DNA of 64,000 bases from JAPOUP01 sp965199865 (GCA_965199865.1 CBDATU010000003.1:1-64000), one strand, 5' to 3'. Shown: positions 43,597-52,802, counted from the first letter of the stretch. Made by a program: numbers and translations. Notes: a model not told the origin generated them from the sequence alone.

Positions 43597-44781
43597 TCAG
43601 CAACATGTATCCGCGATCGCCTGAGCCACGACCGGCACGGTGTCAGCGTTCAGCCCGGCAATGTTCACGCGGCTGTCGCCAATCATGTAGACACCGTGGT
43701 GCTCGCGCATCCGCTGGACCTGCTCCGGCGTCGCTCCCAGTAGACTGAACATGCCACGGTGCTCGGCGATGAACCCGAAGCGGTTGGAGCCCGTGGCGCG
43801 CTGCAGCTCCCTGGCAAGCTGTTCCCGCAGCCTGAGCATGCCCAAGCGCATTTCCTCAAGCTCCGACCGCCATTCGGCGCGAAGGTCACCATCGGAGAGA
43901 ACCATCGTCACAAGGCGGGTGCCGTGGTCCGGAGGGAAGGAGAAATTCTGGCGGTTGAGATGGCTGAAAGCCGCCTGCAGATTCGCCTTCCCGTTAGCCT
44001 CTGGAGCGATTCCAATCAGCACGCCCGCACGTTCGCGGTAAATGCCGAAGTTCTTGGAGCAGCTTGCGGCGATGAGCGCCTCCGGGCAGGAATTGACAAT
44101 GATCCTCACGCCCAGGGCGTCCTCTTCCAGCCCGTCGCCAAACCCCTGATAGGCGATATCGACCATCGGAGTCGCACCAGTGGCGGCGATCTGTTCAGCC
44201 ACGGCCTGCCACTGGGCGGGATTGAGGTTGGCTCCGGTGGGGTTGTGGCAACATCCATGCAGCAGCAGGATGTCCCCTGCCCTGAGTGCGGAGAGATCCT
44301 CCATCATGCCCGGAAAATCAACGGCACAGGTATCCGTATCGAAATAGCGGTATTCGCGCATCTCCATCCCCAGATGACCCAGAATCGAGCCATGGTTGGG
44401 CCAGGTGGGATTCGAAACCCAGACGGCGGCGCCGGGATTCTCCATCCGTACGAGTTCCAGCGCCTGGCGCACGGCCCCCGTTCCACCAGGAGTAGCGGCC
44501 GCAGCGATGCGGTGCGGCTCGACGGAGTCGCCGAGAATTAGGGAGCGCATGGATTCGGCATAGGCCGGATCGCCGACCAGACCTGTGTAGGCCTTGGTTT
44601 CCTGCTCTTCCCAGAGCTGCCTCTCAGCGGCCTTGACCGCACGCATGACAGGGGTGACGCCGTCTGCGTTCCGGTAGACTCCAACACCCAGGTCGATCTT
44701 GTGCTCACGGGGATCGGCCCGGAATATGTTCATGATCTCAAGGATTTTGTCCCTGGGATGTTCGCTGACACTCTCAAGCAT
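43597..44781 (-). CDS. Aspartate/aromatic-amino-acid aminotransferase (class I)
   Basis: This 394-aa PLP enzyme has DLGVGVYRNADGVTPVM, TPGGTGAVRQALELV, VSNPTWPNHGSIL, LLHGCCHNPTGANLNPAQW, the PLP lysine in SCSKNFGIYRERAG and a late GFIAEHRGMFSLLG. This is the subgroup of AspC/TyrB. The ATG at 44781 lies within the end of the sulfurtransferase gene (8-bp overlap). Aminotransferases of this group can convert cysteine to 3-mercaptopyruvate, the substrate of SseA, which makes the coupling sensible; the physiological amino acid is inferred. Confidence 0.9.
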   Translation of the reverse strand: MLESVSEHPRDKILEIMNIFRADPREHKIDLGVGVYRNADGVTPVMRAVKAAERQLWEEQETKAYTGLVGDPAYAESMRSLILGDSVEPHRIAAAATPGGTGAVRQALELVRMENPGAAVWVSNPTWPNHGSILGHLGMEMREYRYFDTDTCAVDFPGMMEDLSALRAGDILLLHGCCHNPTGANLNPAQWQAVAEQIAATGATPMVDIAYQGFGDGLEEDALGVRIIVNSCPEALIAASCSKNFGIYRERAGVLIGIAPEANGKANLQAAFSHLNRQNFSFPPDHGTRLVTMVLSDGDLRAEWRSELEEMRLGMLRLREQLARELQRATGSNRFGFIAEHRGMFSLLGATPEQVQRMREHHGVYMIGDSRVNIAGLNADTVPVVAQAIADTCC

Positions 44782-45640
44782 GATTCGAGGTTCCCGTTTC
44801 AATCTTCAGGTCGTTATACATGCCCCACTCGCTCCATGACCCGTCATACAGGGCGTGACGGCCATGGCCAATGATCTCAAGCGCCAGGCTTAGAATCGCT
44901 GCGGTTACGCCAGAGCCACAGGTCGTGATCACCGGTCGACCCAAGTCGACGCCGGCGGCACCGAATACGCGCCGAAGCTCGTCAGGCCCTTTCATCGTGC
45001 CGTCAGGGTTGAGCAGCGTCGCGTAATGCACATTCCTTGATCCAGGTATGTGCCCCGAACGCAGGCCCTTGCGCGGCTCCGGTTCCTCGCCGCTGAAGCG
45101 GGCGGGCGAGCGGGCATCCAGAATTTCATGATCGGCAAGTTTCGACGCCGCGGCAACCTGGGTCACGTCCCTGACCAGATGGTTCTGGCGGCTGACCGTG
45201 ATGTGGCGGTCGCGCATCACCGGCGGCATGTCCTCGGTCACGCGCTGCTCAGCCAGCCATTTCGGCAGACCCCCGTCAAGAACCGCGATGTCAGACTTTC
45301 CCATGAGCCGGAAGAGCCACCAGACCCGTGCGGCGGAGAACAGGCCAACGCTGTCATAGACCACGACCTGATGCCCGTCCCCCACGCCCATCGCACGCAT
45401 GCGCGAAATGAACTTTTCCGATGGTGGAGCCATATGCGGAAGGCTGGACCGGGAATCGCTGATGTCATCTATGTCGAAAAGGCGCGCTCCGGGAATATGC
45501 GCCCGTTCATATTCCGCACGCGCATCCCAACCTGATCCGGGCAGGTGCCAAGACGCGTCAAGAATGCGCAGGTCAGGGTCCTCCAGATGCGCAGCGAGCC
45601 AGTCAGTGGAAATCAATGTCTTCGGGTTGTCATTCGCCAT
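44774..45640 (-). CDS. sseA: 3-mercaptopyruvate sulfurtransferase
   Basis: This 288-aa protein has two rhodanese domains, the second with the active-site cysteine in ITTCGSGVTAAIL; CG[S/T]GVT marks mercaptopyruvate rather than thiosulfate transferases. Other landmarks: YERAHIPGARLFDIDDISD, VVYDSVGLFSAARVWW and EILDARSPARFSGEEPEPR. It moves sulfur from 3-mercaptopyruvate to thiol acceptors. It is translationally coupled to the aminotransferase downstream. Confidence 0.93.
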   Translation of the reverse strand: MANDNPKTLISTDWLAAHLEDPDLRILDASWHLPGSGWDARAEYERAHIPGARLFDIDDISDSRSSLPHMAPPSEKFISRMRAMGVGDGHQVVVYDSVGLFSAARVWWLFRLMGKSDIAVLDGGLPKWLAEQRVTEDMPPVMRDRHITVSRQNHLVRDVTQVAAASKLADHEILDARSPARFSGEEPEPRKGLRSGHIPGSRNVHYATLLNPDGTMKGPDELRRVFGAAGVDLGRPVITTCGSGVTAAILSLALEIIGHGRHALYDGSWSEWGMYNDLKIETGTSNHA

Positions 45641-45784
45641 TTGTGGCCTCGCGGACTGTCCATAAGCTGCCTATAGAGGCGGTGGCCCTGAAACAAGAGT
45701 GCAGCGCCGCATAAAGTGACGACCGCTGGTCTGGTTCGCCCGGGATCTTCGGATTGCCGGCGCGGTGCGTGGACGCAGGTAGCG

Positions 45785-46516
45785 TTACTGACCGGACCTC
45801 CGGCAGTAGAGGTCGGCAAAGCGCTGGCGCGCCTGTGGCAGGGGCCTGTCCCCCAGGGCGGGAGCCAGCCGATGGATCAGAAAATGGCCGGTGGTCGTCA
45901 GCCCCTGCGCGATTTCAGCCGGTGTTCCGCTTCTTGGTGTCAGCAGGCAGGATGGAAGAGGCAGAAGGCGGTCTTTCCAGTCGCCCGCACCGCTGGCACT
46001 GACCGCACGGCCTGACCGCGGAGATACGTAGACCAGCATGTCGCGCGCACCTGTCACTGCGCATGCGGAAAGATCCAGGCCGAAGCCCAGTTCCTCAAGG
46101 AGCGCCAGTTCCCAATGCAGGTAAGCGATCGGCCAGGCATCGGTCTCACCGACCATGTCGAGAAGCGCGACGGTATGCTCATAAAGCCTCGGCTGCGGCT
46201 CCCGCTCAGGCAGTGCGAACAGCAGGAGTGCCGTCACCGCATTCAGTGCAGCGAGTTCCAGCCGCCCTTCCATTATCACCGGATGCCGACTCCTGACCGG
46301 TTCGATGGAATAGATGCCCAGATGCTCGTCGAGACGTGACCGCCAGGTCACCTGCACCTGGGAGCCGGGCTGAAGCCCTGTAGCCTTCCCGCGCCGGGAC
46401 GCACCACGTACGAGACCTGCATGTCGACCATGCGCCATGGTGAACACCTCGACAATCGCCGACGTTTCGCCGTGACGACGACTTCTCAGGACGGTTCCGC
46501 TATCCTGCCATTCCAT
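45785..46516 (-). CDS. recO: DNA repair protein RecO
   Basis: This 243-aa protein has an N-terminal OB fold (WQDSGTVLRSRRHGETSAIVEVF, HAGLVRGASRRGK) and a helical C-terminal part, as in RecO, which loads RecA with RecFR in recombinational repair. It is the last gene in the rnc-era-DUF1491-recO series here. Confidence 0.93.
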   Translation of the reverse strand: MEWQDSGTVLRSRRHGETSAIVEVFTMAHGRHAGLVRGASRRGKATGLQPGSQVQVTWRSRLDEHLGIYSIEPVRSRHPVIMEGRLELAALNAVTALLLFALPEREPQPRLYEHTVALLDMVGETDAWPIAYLHWELALLEELGFGLDLSACAVTGARDMLVYVSPRSGRAVSASGAGDWKDRLLPLPSCLLTPRSGTPAEIAQGLTTTGHFLIHRLAPALGDRPLPQARQRFADLYCRRSGQ

Positions 46517-46525
46517 TCTTCGAGC

Positions 46526-46858
46526 CTACCGGTCTAGGCCGGATTCATCCAATAGATGTCGGCCAGCGCGGTCCTCCACTTCGATCACCCACAGGTCGGG
46601 ATCGAACCCGCGCTGGCGTGCTATCGTGGCGTCAACGTCGGATTCGGAGCCTTCCGCCAGCACGACCCAGATGCGGTTGCCCGTAACGAAGTCGACACTG
46701 CGCTGGTAGACACTGGCTGATCCGTCCAGGGGATTCTGTTTTACCAGGACCGCTCCAGCGGTTTCGTCACCCTTGGAGGTGACAAAGGCGGGAATGCCAG
46801 CCTGGCCAAGCCGCTTAAGATAGGCCTGCACCCAAAATCCTGCGGTCACGCGTGGCAT
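46526..46858 (-). CDS. DUF1491 family protein
   Basis: This 110-aa protein opens MPRVTAGFWVQAYLKRLGQA and contains AGAVLVKQNPLDGSASVYQR and DPDLWVIEVEDRAGRHLL, characteristic of the alphaproteobacterial DUF1491 family that travels between era and recO. Its function is unknown. The start at 46858 suits the family; recO begins 9 bp after its end. Confidence 0.88.
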   Translation of the reverse strand: MPRVTAGFWVQAYLKRLGQAGIPAFVTSKGDETAGAVLVKQNPLDGSASVYQRSVDFVTGNRIWVVLAEGSESDVDATIARQRGFDPDLWVIEVEDRAGRHLLDESGLDR

Positions 46859-46933
46859 GAAACCGCCCATGACAGCGAGCCGTGGTTCGGTGCGTCCGTA
46901 CCGCGATTCCTGCGGAAGGGATATGGTCGGAAA

Positions 46934-47842
46934 TCAGTTCCCCGCATCAGACCAGTCCAGTCCAATGGCTGCGAACCGTTCAGCCTCGGTCATCCATCCG
47001 GGGCGCAGCTTTACCCGGAAAAAGAGATGCACTCTTCTGCCTAGCATTTCTTCCAGTTCAAGCCGCGCGGCCCTGCCAACCGCCTTGGCCGTCTCTCCCT
47101 TTTTGCCCAGCACGATTCCTCTATGCCCTTCCCGCGCGACGTAGACTACCTGATCGATTCTGGTCGAGCCATCCTTGTGCTCCTCCCATCTCTCCGTCTC
47201 GACCGTCAGTTGATAGGGCAACTCCTGATGCAGTCTGAGGGTCAGTTTCTCGCGGGTTATCTCGGCGGCAACCATCCGCATGGGCAGGTCCGCCACCTGG
47301 TCCTCCGGGTAGAGCCAGGGACCTTTCGGCATCTGTCCCGCCAGCCATTCACGCAGGCTGTCCACTCCACTGCCCTTTGTTGCCGATATCATGAAGGTCT
47401 GGACGAATTCGAACCGGTCGTTGAGGCTTTTCGAGAGCCCAAGCAGGGATTCGGCCTGGACCTGATCAATCTTGTTGATCGCTAGCGCCAGTCGACTATT
47501 GGAAATCCGCCTTGATATTTCATCCAGGATTCGGAGGATTCCATCCGTCATGCCACGATGGGCCTCGACCATCAGCAAAGCGAGGTCAGCGTCTGCCGCC
47601 CCGCTCCACGCGGCGGCAACCATCGCACGGTCAAGATGGCGCCTTGGAAGGAACAGGCCGGGGGTGTCGACGAACACGATCTGGGCTTCTCCCTCGATGG
47701 CAATGCCCCGGATGCGCGCACGGGTGGTCTGCACCTTATGGGTAACGATCGAGATCTTCGCTCCAACCATCGCATTCAGCAGCGTCGACTTGCCAACATT
47801 GGGCTCCCCGATCAGGGCCACGAAACCGGCGCGGGATGTCAC
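46934..47842 (-). CDS. era: GTPase Era
   Basis: This 302-aa GTPase of 16S rRNA maturation has the G1 motif GEPNVGKSTLLN, G3 DTPGLF, G4 NKID and a C-terminal KH domain with VLGKKGETAKAVGRAARLEL. GTG is the start (47842). It normally follows rnc directly; here ~190 bp separate them. Confidence 0.95.
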   Translation of the reverse strand: MTSRAGFVALIGEPNVGKSTLLNAMVGAKISIVTHKVQTTRARIRGIAIEGEAQIVFVDTPGLFLPRRHLDRAMVAAAWSGAADADLALLMVEAHRGMTDGILRILDEISRRISNSRLALAINKIDQVQAESLLGLSKSLNDRFEFVQTFMISATKGSGVDSLREWLAGQMPKGPWLYPEDQVADLPMRMVAAEITREKLTLRLHQELPYQLTVETERWEEHKDGSTRIDQVVYVAREGHRGIVLGKKGETAKAVGRAARLELEEMLGRRVHLFFRVKLRPGWMTEAERFAAIGLDWSDAGN

Positions 47843-48035
47843 AGGTTTCCGTCCATGTTCGCATTGCGCAAACCTGACAAACCTTCCCTGGCCACCTGTC
47901 CCGGCTGAAATCTCGTCCAGGACGTTGCCACAGGCTGGCCGAGGCGGAGGAAGTCCGCCCTGATCCGGATGCCTGGCCGCATGTGGCCTGGATTCTCTCC
48001 AGAGCCTCCATCAAGCCATGGAGCATCTGGAACAG

Positions 48036-48857
48036 TCATGACTGCGTCGGCTGCACAGCCGTCATCCGCCGCAGGAGCACCTTCGCCGCGTCCTGTTCAG
48101 CCACCTTTTTCGACCGTGCGCTCGCCGAGGCGGTCTCGCCGGATTCCAGCTGCGCCTGAATTGTGAAAACCGGGGCGTGATCAGGACCATCACGGTTGAC
48201 CAGAATGTAGTCAGGTGGCGCGTGACCCTGGGACTGCGCCCATTCCTGCAGCGCGGTCTTGGGATCCTTGGCATCCCGTCTGGCCCGAACGATTCGGTCA
48301 CCCCATGCAGCCAGAATCACGGAACGGGCCGCGGAGAATCCCGCATCTATGAACACCGCAGCGATCACCGCCTCCATTGCGTCGGCCAACGCGGTTTCCT
48401 TGCTTCGCCCACCCGACAGCATTTCCGCCCTTCCTAGCTGTAAGGCCTTACCCAGTTCGAGTTGACGGGCGACATCAGCACAGGTTTCCTTTCGGACAAG
48501 GGAGTTGAAGCGGAGCGCAAGTTCCCCTTCATTGGCGTCCCGATCAACAGCCAGCAGCTCCTCGGCCATCACCAGTCCCAGAACCCGATCCCCGAGAAAT
48601 TCCAGCCGCTGGTTATCAGGCCGGACAGCCGACGAGATCGATGGATGTGTGAGTGCCTCGACAAGCAGGCCCGTCTTCGTAAACCGGTGTCCAAGACGAT
48701 CGCATAATGCGATGAACTCCGAAGACAGCTTCCCTGAAGCCGTCTGATGCCGTTCAGCACCCGGTGTCCACCGACACGGGTCAGGCCCGGATCGTTCCTG
48801 GTCCGCAGGCTCCGTTCGTTGCCGGAACCGCTGCCGCCTCACGGCCTGGTTCTCCAA
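48036..48857 (-). CDS. rnc: Ribonuclease III, start codon uncertain
   Basis: RNase III processes double-stranded RNA and rRNA precursors. The catalytic signature NQRLEFLGDRVLGLVMAEEL, the Glu in ALADAMEAVIAAVFIDAG and a C-terminal dsRNA-binding domain (DPKTALQEWAQSQGHAPPDY ... KKVAEQDAAKVLL) are intact. Family similarity begins at KLSSEFIALCDRLGHRF. The codon just before it, where relatives have the start Met, is GGG (48732-48734), and no ATG, GTG or TTG lies near. The nearest usable start is the TTG at 48857, which adds 41 Arg/Pro-rich residues. A start mutation, rare start codon or base-call error are possible. Confidence 0.85.
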   Translation of the reverse strand: MENQAVRRQRFRQRTEPADQERSGPDPCRWTPGAERHQTASGKLSSEFIALCDRLGHRFTKTGLLVEALTHPSISSAVRPDNQRLEFLGDRVLGLVMAEELLAVDRDANEGELALRFNSLVRKETCADVARQLELGKALQLGRAEMLSGGRSKETALADAMEAVIAAVFIDAGFSAARSVILAAWGDRIVRARRDAKDPKTALQEWAQSQGHAPPDYILVNRDGPDHAPVFTIQAQLESGETASASARSKKVAEQDAAKVLLRRMTAVQPTQS

Positions 48858-49233
48858 GGTTCAAACCCCAATTTCCTGTCCAAAGCGCAATGCCCGCCCC
48901 CTTTGGAAGAACGATGGGCCAGACAGTGGGAATCCGCGGTCCATAGCAGCTTCCGTACTGAAGCGTAAGGCGGCGACCTGAATGGCGCAAGGCTTTTCCA
49001 CAGCTGTGGATAACCAGCCCCGATGGCCGCCAGCTGAATTTTTCTCCTGATTCAGGCGGGCAGATTCTGACGCAGCAGTAGTGGGTTATAGGCTACCACC
49101 CGGCCCCCATTCTCCCCTCAGGCTCCGTCCCCAGAGAGGAAAGGACCGGGCGTTGCGCTTCGCAGCATAAGTGGGGCTGGAAAACCGGACGACAGGAGTA
49201 TAACTTTCTAGGGAAACGCCGAGCAGCGAATTC
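48858..49233. other. 376-bp divergent intergenic region (rnc / penicillin-binding protein)
   Basis: No gene is seen. It contains the 20-bp dyad described separately (48994-49013) and the promoters for both flanking genes, which I cannot place precisely. Confidence 0.5.
48994..49013. promoter_or_regulatory. Inverted pair of DnaA-box-like sites
   Basis: TTTTCCACAGCTGTGGATAA is a near-perfect palindrome. Its right half contains TGTGGATAA, the exact complement of the consensus DnaA box TTATCCACA, and its left half TTTTCCACA differs by one base. It may bind DnaA as a regulatory site. No cluster of further boxes is seen here, so it is not evidence for a replication origin. Confidence 0.4.
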
Positions 49234-51354
49234 ATGGGCAGATCGAGCAAGGGCAGACCGCCTGACGGTGCGCATTCACGCCAACACCAGAGCACGGACG
49301 GAGACCGCCGGACGAGACGGCGCAGGTCGCCGATACGGTTTCTTGGCGCAGTTCTGGGCTGGGTGATCTTGCGAATCCTCCGGCTGATCTGGGTCATCGT
49401 TCTGCGGACAGCTCTCTTTCTGGCACTCGTCATTGGTGCCGCGACCTGGTATTTCCACTCCGAACTTCCTCCGGTCTCGGAGCTGATCGACTCACGTACC
49501 AGCGGTTCCGTCACCCTGCTTGACCGGTATGGATCTGTCTTCGCCTGGCGTGGCAAGCAGTTTGGTGGGCTGGTAACCGCCTCCATGGTCGCCCCAATCC
49601 TGAAAAATTCCGTCCTCGCGACCGAGGACCGGCGCTTCTATCAGCATTTTGGAGTCAGCCCACGTGGAATTGCCGGCGCTGTCTGGATCAACCTCCGCGA
49701 GGGGCGCGGACCACTCACGGGTCATGGCGGCAGCACAATCACCCAGCAGGTGGCTAAGCTGATGTGTCTGGGCATCTCCTATGACAGCGACAGATGGAAG
49801 AACGAGGAATCCTACGAGGCCGAATGCCGCCGCGGGACGATGTGGCGTAAGATCAAGGAAGTGCCATTCGCCATAGCGATGGAACTGAAATACACCAAGG
49901 ACGAGATTCTGACGGTCTATCTCAATCGCAGCTATCTCGGCGCGGGTACCTACGGGTTCGAGGCCGCTTCCCAACGCTATTTCGGCAAGTCGGCCACGGA
50001 CGTGAACACGGCGGAGGCTGCGATGCTGGCAGGATTGCTGACGGCACCAACACGCTATGCACCAACCAACAACCTGCAGCGGGCGCAGGCCCGGGCTTCC
50101 GTCGTACTCAATCTTCTCGTCGAGCAGGGCTACATCTCCTCCATGGAAGCCGCGGCCGCCAAAGCCGACCCCGCGGAGCTATCGGCGGCGGCTCAGGCGC
50201 GTGCAGGCGGCTATTTCGCGGACTGGGTTATGGGACGGGGCCCTTCGTTTCTTACCCGCAGCACGACAGAGGATGTAATCGTCAGGACGACATTCGATCC
50301 ACGCATCCAGGCCGCCGCCGAAGAGGGGCTGCGGAAAGTTCTTGACACCAAGCTGATGCCCGAATCGAAGGCGCAGGCGGCCGTGGTGGTAATGTCGGCT
50401 GACGGAGCCGTCCGCGCAATGGTCGGTGGGCGCCGATTCAAGGGCGTCGCGGGGGCATTCAATCGAGCGATCATGGCGAAACGGCAGACAGGCTCGGCAT
50501 TCAAGCCATTCGTTTACGCTACTGCGCTTGAGCGGGGCTATCGAGGAGATGACCCGGTTATGGACACGCCGCTGACCATTGACTCCCCCCGCGCACCCGC
50601 ATGGTCGCCTAGGAACTACACTGGGGAATTCATCGGTAGAACGACACTGACCGAAGCGCTGGCCCAGTCGCTCAACGTGCCGGCGGTCCGAGTTTCAGAA
50701 GCGGTCGGACGCGAACAGGTGCGCCTTGTCGCAAAGTCGTTCGGGATAGAAAGCGGCTTGGCTGCCGGGCCAGCGCTTGCCCTTGGAGCATCCGAGTCGA
50801 CATTGCTGGAGATGACGGGCGCCTATGCGGGTATCCTGAATGGCGGTACGTCGGTTCGACCTTACGGTCTGGTCGAACTGCGGCTTCTAGATGACGACAC
50901 GCCATTGATGGGAAAGGTAGGTGGCATGGGTGAAAGGGCGATATCTCAGACCGCCGCCCGACAGCTGGTCTACATGATGTTTGAGGCGGTTGAGCGGGGC
51001 ACAGGCCAGCGTGCGCGTCTCTCCGGCCGCGAAGTGGCTGGAAAGACCGGCACGACACAGGCGGCGCGGGATGCCTGGTTTCTGGGATTCACCGCCGATT
51101 ACGTCGCGGGTGTCTGGATGGGGTACGACGACAATACACCGCTTAGAGGCGTCACTGGCGGTGGGCTGCCAGCGGAGATCTGGCATGAGATCATGCTACG
51201 CGTACATGATGGACTTCCGGTTCACGACCTTCCGATGATCATGCCGGATCAGGTGCCACCGCGGCAGGGCCAGGCACCTTCGACGGCAACCGACTCCCGT
51301 GGAGGTGTGATCGACGGGATTCTGCGTGCGATTTTCGGCGAGCGTCAACGCTGA
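49234..51354 (+). CDS. Class A penicillin-binding protein (PBP1A-type)
   Basis: This 706-aa bifunctional peptidoglycan synthase has a cytoplasmic Arg-rich tail (1-33) and a single membrane helix (~45-68). The GT51 glycosyltransferase domain (~85-260) shows ATEDRRFYQHFGVSPRG, GHGGSTITQQVAKL and LNRSYLGAGTYGFEAASQRY. The transpeptidase domain has its active serine in TGSAFKPF (~420), then SLN in AQSLNVPA and KTGTT in EVAGKTGTTQAARDAWF. It builds and crosslinks cell-wall strands. Confidence 0.93.
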   Translation: MGRSSKGRPPDGAHSRQHQSTDGDRRTRRRRSPIRFLGAVLGWVILRILRLIWVIVLRTALFLALVIGAATWYFHSELPPVSELIDSRTSGSVTLLDRYGSVFAWRGKQFGGLVTASMVAPILKNSVLATEDRRFYQHFGVSPRGIAGAVWINLREGRGPLTGHGGSTITQQVAKLMCLGISYDSDRWKNEESYEAECRRGTMWRKIKEVPFAIAMELKYTKDEILTVYLNRSYLGAGTYGFEAASQRYFGKSATDVNTAEAAMLAGLLTAPTRYAPTNNLQRAQARASVVLNLLVEQGYISSMEAAAAKADPAELSAAAQARAGGYFADWVMGRGPSFLTRSTTEDVIVRTTFDPRIQAAAEEGLRKVLDTKLMPESKAQAAVVVMSADGAVRAMVGGRRFKGVAGAFNRAIMAKRQTGSAFKPFVYATALERGYRGDDPVMDTPLTIDSPRAPAWSPRNYTGEFIGRTTLTEALAQSLNVPAVRVSEAVGREQVRLVAKSFGIESGLAAGPALALGASESTLLEMTGAYAGILNGGTSVRPYGLVELRLLDDDTPLMGKVGGMGERAISQTAARQLVYMMFEAVERGTGQRARLSGREVAGKTGTTQAARDAWFLGFTADYVAGVWMGYDDNTPLRGVTGGGLPAEIWHEIMLRVHDGLPVHDLPMIMPDQVPPRQGQAPSTATDSRGGVIDGILRAIFGERQR

Positions 51355-51392
51355 ACGTGTCACCGAAACGGCGCTGGCCGGAATCCTCCATC

Positions 51393-51416
51393 TGATGCGG
51401 CCCCATGAGCGCATCA
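51393..51416. terminator. Possible hairpin between convergent genes
   Basis: TGATGCG (51393-51399) pairs with CGCATCA (51410-51416) across a 10-nt loop, in the 82-bp gap between the convergent penicillin-binding protein and mlaC genes. There is no T-run, so this is a weak, possibly bidirectional terminator. Confidence 0.3.
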
Positions 51417-51436
51417 ATGCGACTGAATTGCAGGCG

Positions 51437-52078
51437 TCACCCGCTCGGTGCGGTTCGATGAAGGGACTGAAGCCTGGCAGTCAGCTTGTTCAGGTCGCCG
51501 CGGGAGCGGTCAAGCAGCCCACGAATCTCCAGGGCTTCCGTTTTCAGGATACTGATTCCCTCAATGATGATGTCGAAAACCAGTAGCTGTCCGCTTCGAT
51601 TCGATACCCTGAAGATCACACTATGCTCCGGTCGGCCGTTCATCGCCACCTCCGCGCGAACCTGAAAATGCGACTTCCAGGGTTCGGCTTCCGTGACGGT
51701 GACCGAAACATCGAAGAATTCCTCAAAGCGCGGCGTGTATTTCCGCGCCAGATATCCCTGAAACGCGTCCCGGTAGCTACGAAACTGCCTGGAAGAGGCT
51801 GTCCGCGCCCGCGGGCCAAGCGTGCTGCGCGCAATGATGGCCACATCGGCATAGCTGGCGATAACCCGCTCGATCTCCCTGGTCTTCTGAACCATGGAGC
51901 GGTCTGAACCGACAATGGCGCCGATTTCGCCAACCAGACTTTCAATAAGCTCCCTTGCCGCTTCCACCCGAGCGGCGGCGGGTCCTGTAGTAGTCAATAT
52001 GGCAGCGGCGGAAGCTGTCAGCAGAAACCGCCGCCTCGACAGGTCATTCCGCGTAAGGGTCGAAATCATATGGGTCAT
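51437..52078 (-). CDS. MlaC-like phospholipid-binding periplasmic protein
   Basis: This 213-aa protein of the Ttg2D/MlaC family has a Tat-type leader (LSRRRFLLTASAAAILTTTG), which is unusual since MlaC is normally Sec-exported. The mature part contains ARELIESLVGEIGAIVG and YRDAFQGYLARKYTPRFEEF, typical of the lipid-carrying fold. It overlaps the mlaA-like gene by 35 bp. The pair would move phospholipids back from the outer membrane. Starts at 52078 or 52069 are both possible. Confidence 0.86.
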   Translation of the reverse strand: MTHMISTLTRNDLSRRRFLLTASAAAILTTTGPAAARVEAARELIESLVGEIGAIVGSDRSMVQKTREIERVIASYADVAIIARSTLGPRARTASSRQFRSYRDAFQGYLARKYTPRFEEFFDVSVTVTEAEPWKSHFQVRAEVAMNGRPEHSVIFRVSNRSGQLLVFDIIIEGISILKTEALEIRGLLDRSRGDLNKLTARLQSLHRTAPSG

Positions 52079-52802
52079 TCTGCCATTCCGAAGAGTCGCC
52101 ATCCAGTACATTCCCTCCTCCAAGGGTAAATCGTCGAGAGTCCAGATAGCTCATGCGAAGCTGCCTATAGGAATCGGTGCTATCGTACAGGATTGAATCT
52201 ATCGTGTCACGGAAACGATACCGATCGCTGGCCCTTGATGCCCAGCCAGCTCCAGCCACAACCCTTACCCCTTCGCGCGGCAGGACGTTTCGGATTGGGT
52301 TCAGGAAGAAATCCACGATGGTGCCGACCGTGTCACGCCCCGTTGACGGCCCGATTACAGGCAATTCCAGATATGCGCCTTCGGTAGCACCCCAAACGTG
52401 CAGGGTCTCTCCAAAATCACTGTCGCGGGCATGCAGGTCCATAGCCGAAGCCAGATCAAAAATACCGCCAACGCCCAGGGTTGTATTCACGAGAAATCTC
52501 GCAAAATTGTTCGCGGCACTGTCGAAATCCGCCTGCAGGACATCGTTCACCACCGAGCCCGGGAGGCTGGCGTTGCTCGCAAAATTGTCAATACCGAGAA
52601 TCACCGGCTCAGGAAAAACCGTGCCGTATACTGTCGCAACGGGTCTCAACACGACACTGTCCAGGCCCTTGTTAACTCCGTGCATTGCCCGGTTGACGTC
52701 CTCAAACGGGTCACTATCGCCATACGCAACTTCCCCGGGGCCACAGGCGGAGAGTCCCGCCAATGTCATTGCGGAAAAAATGGCTGCACGAATAGAATCC
52801 AT
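52044..52802 (-). CDS. MlaA/VacJ-family outer-membrane lipoprotein
   Basis: This 252-aa protein has a lipoprotein leader ending in LAGLSAC (lipobox Cys ~23) and the MlaA body: DPFEDVNRAMHGVNKGLDSV, SLPGSVVNDVLQADFDSAANNFARFLVNTT, GGIFDLASAM and GAYLELPVIGPSTGRDTVG. It removes mislocalised phospholipids from the outer leaflet. I chose the ATG at 52802, the only start giving a proper lipoprotein signal. Confidence 0.92.
   Translation of the reverse strand: MDSIRAAIFSAMTLAGLSACGPGEVAYGDSDPFEDVNRAMHGVNKGLDSVVLRPVATVYGTVFPEPVILGIDNFASNASLPGSVVNDVLQADFDSAANNFARFLVNTTLGVGGIFDLASAMDLHARDSDFGETLHVWGATEGAYLELPVIGPSTGRDTVGTIVDFFLNPIRNVLPREGVRVVAGAGWASRASDRYRFRDTIDSILYDSTDSYRQLRMSYLDSRRFTLGGGNVLDGDSSEWQNDPYDFDPYAE

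Noticed and set aside
48994..49013. Replication origin
   Set aside because: Only one inverted pair of DnaA-box-like sites, without further boxes, an AT-rich unwinding region or origin-associated genes such as dnaA, hemE or parAB.
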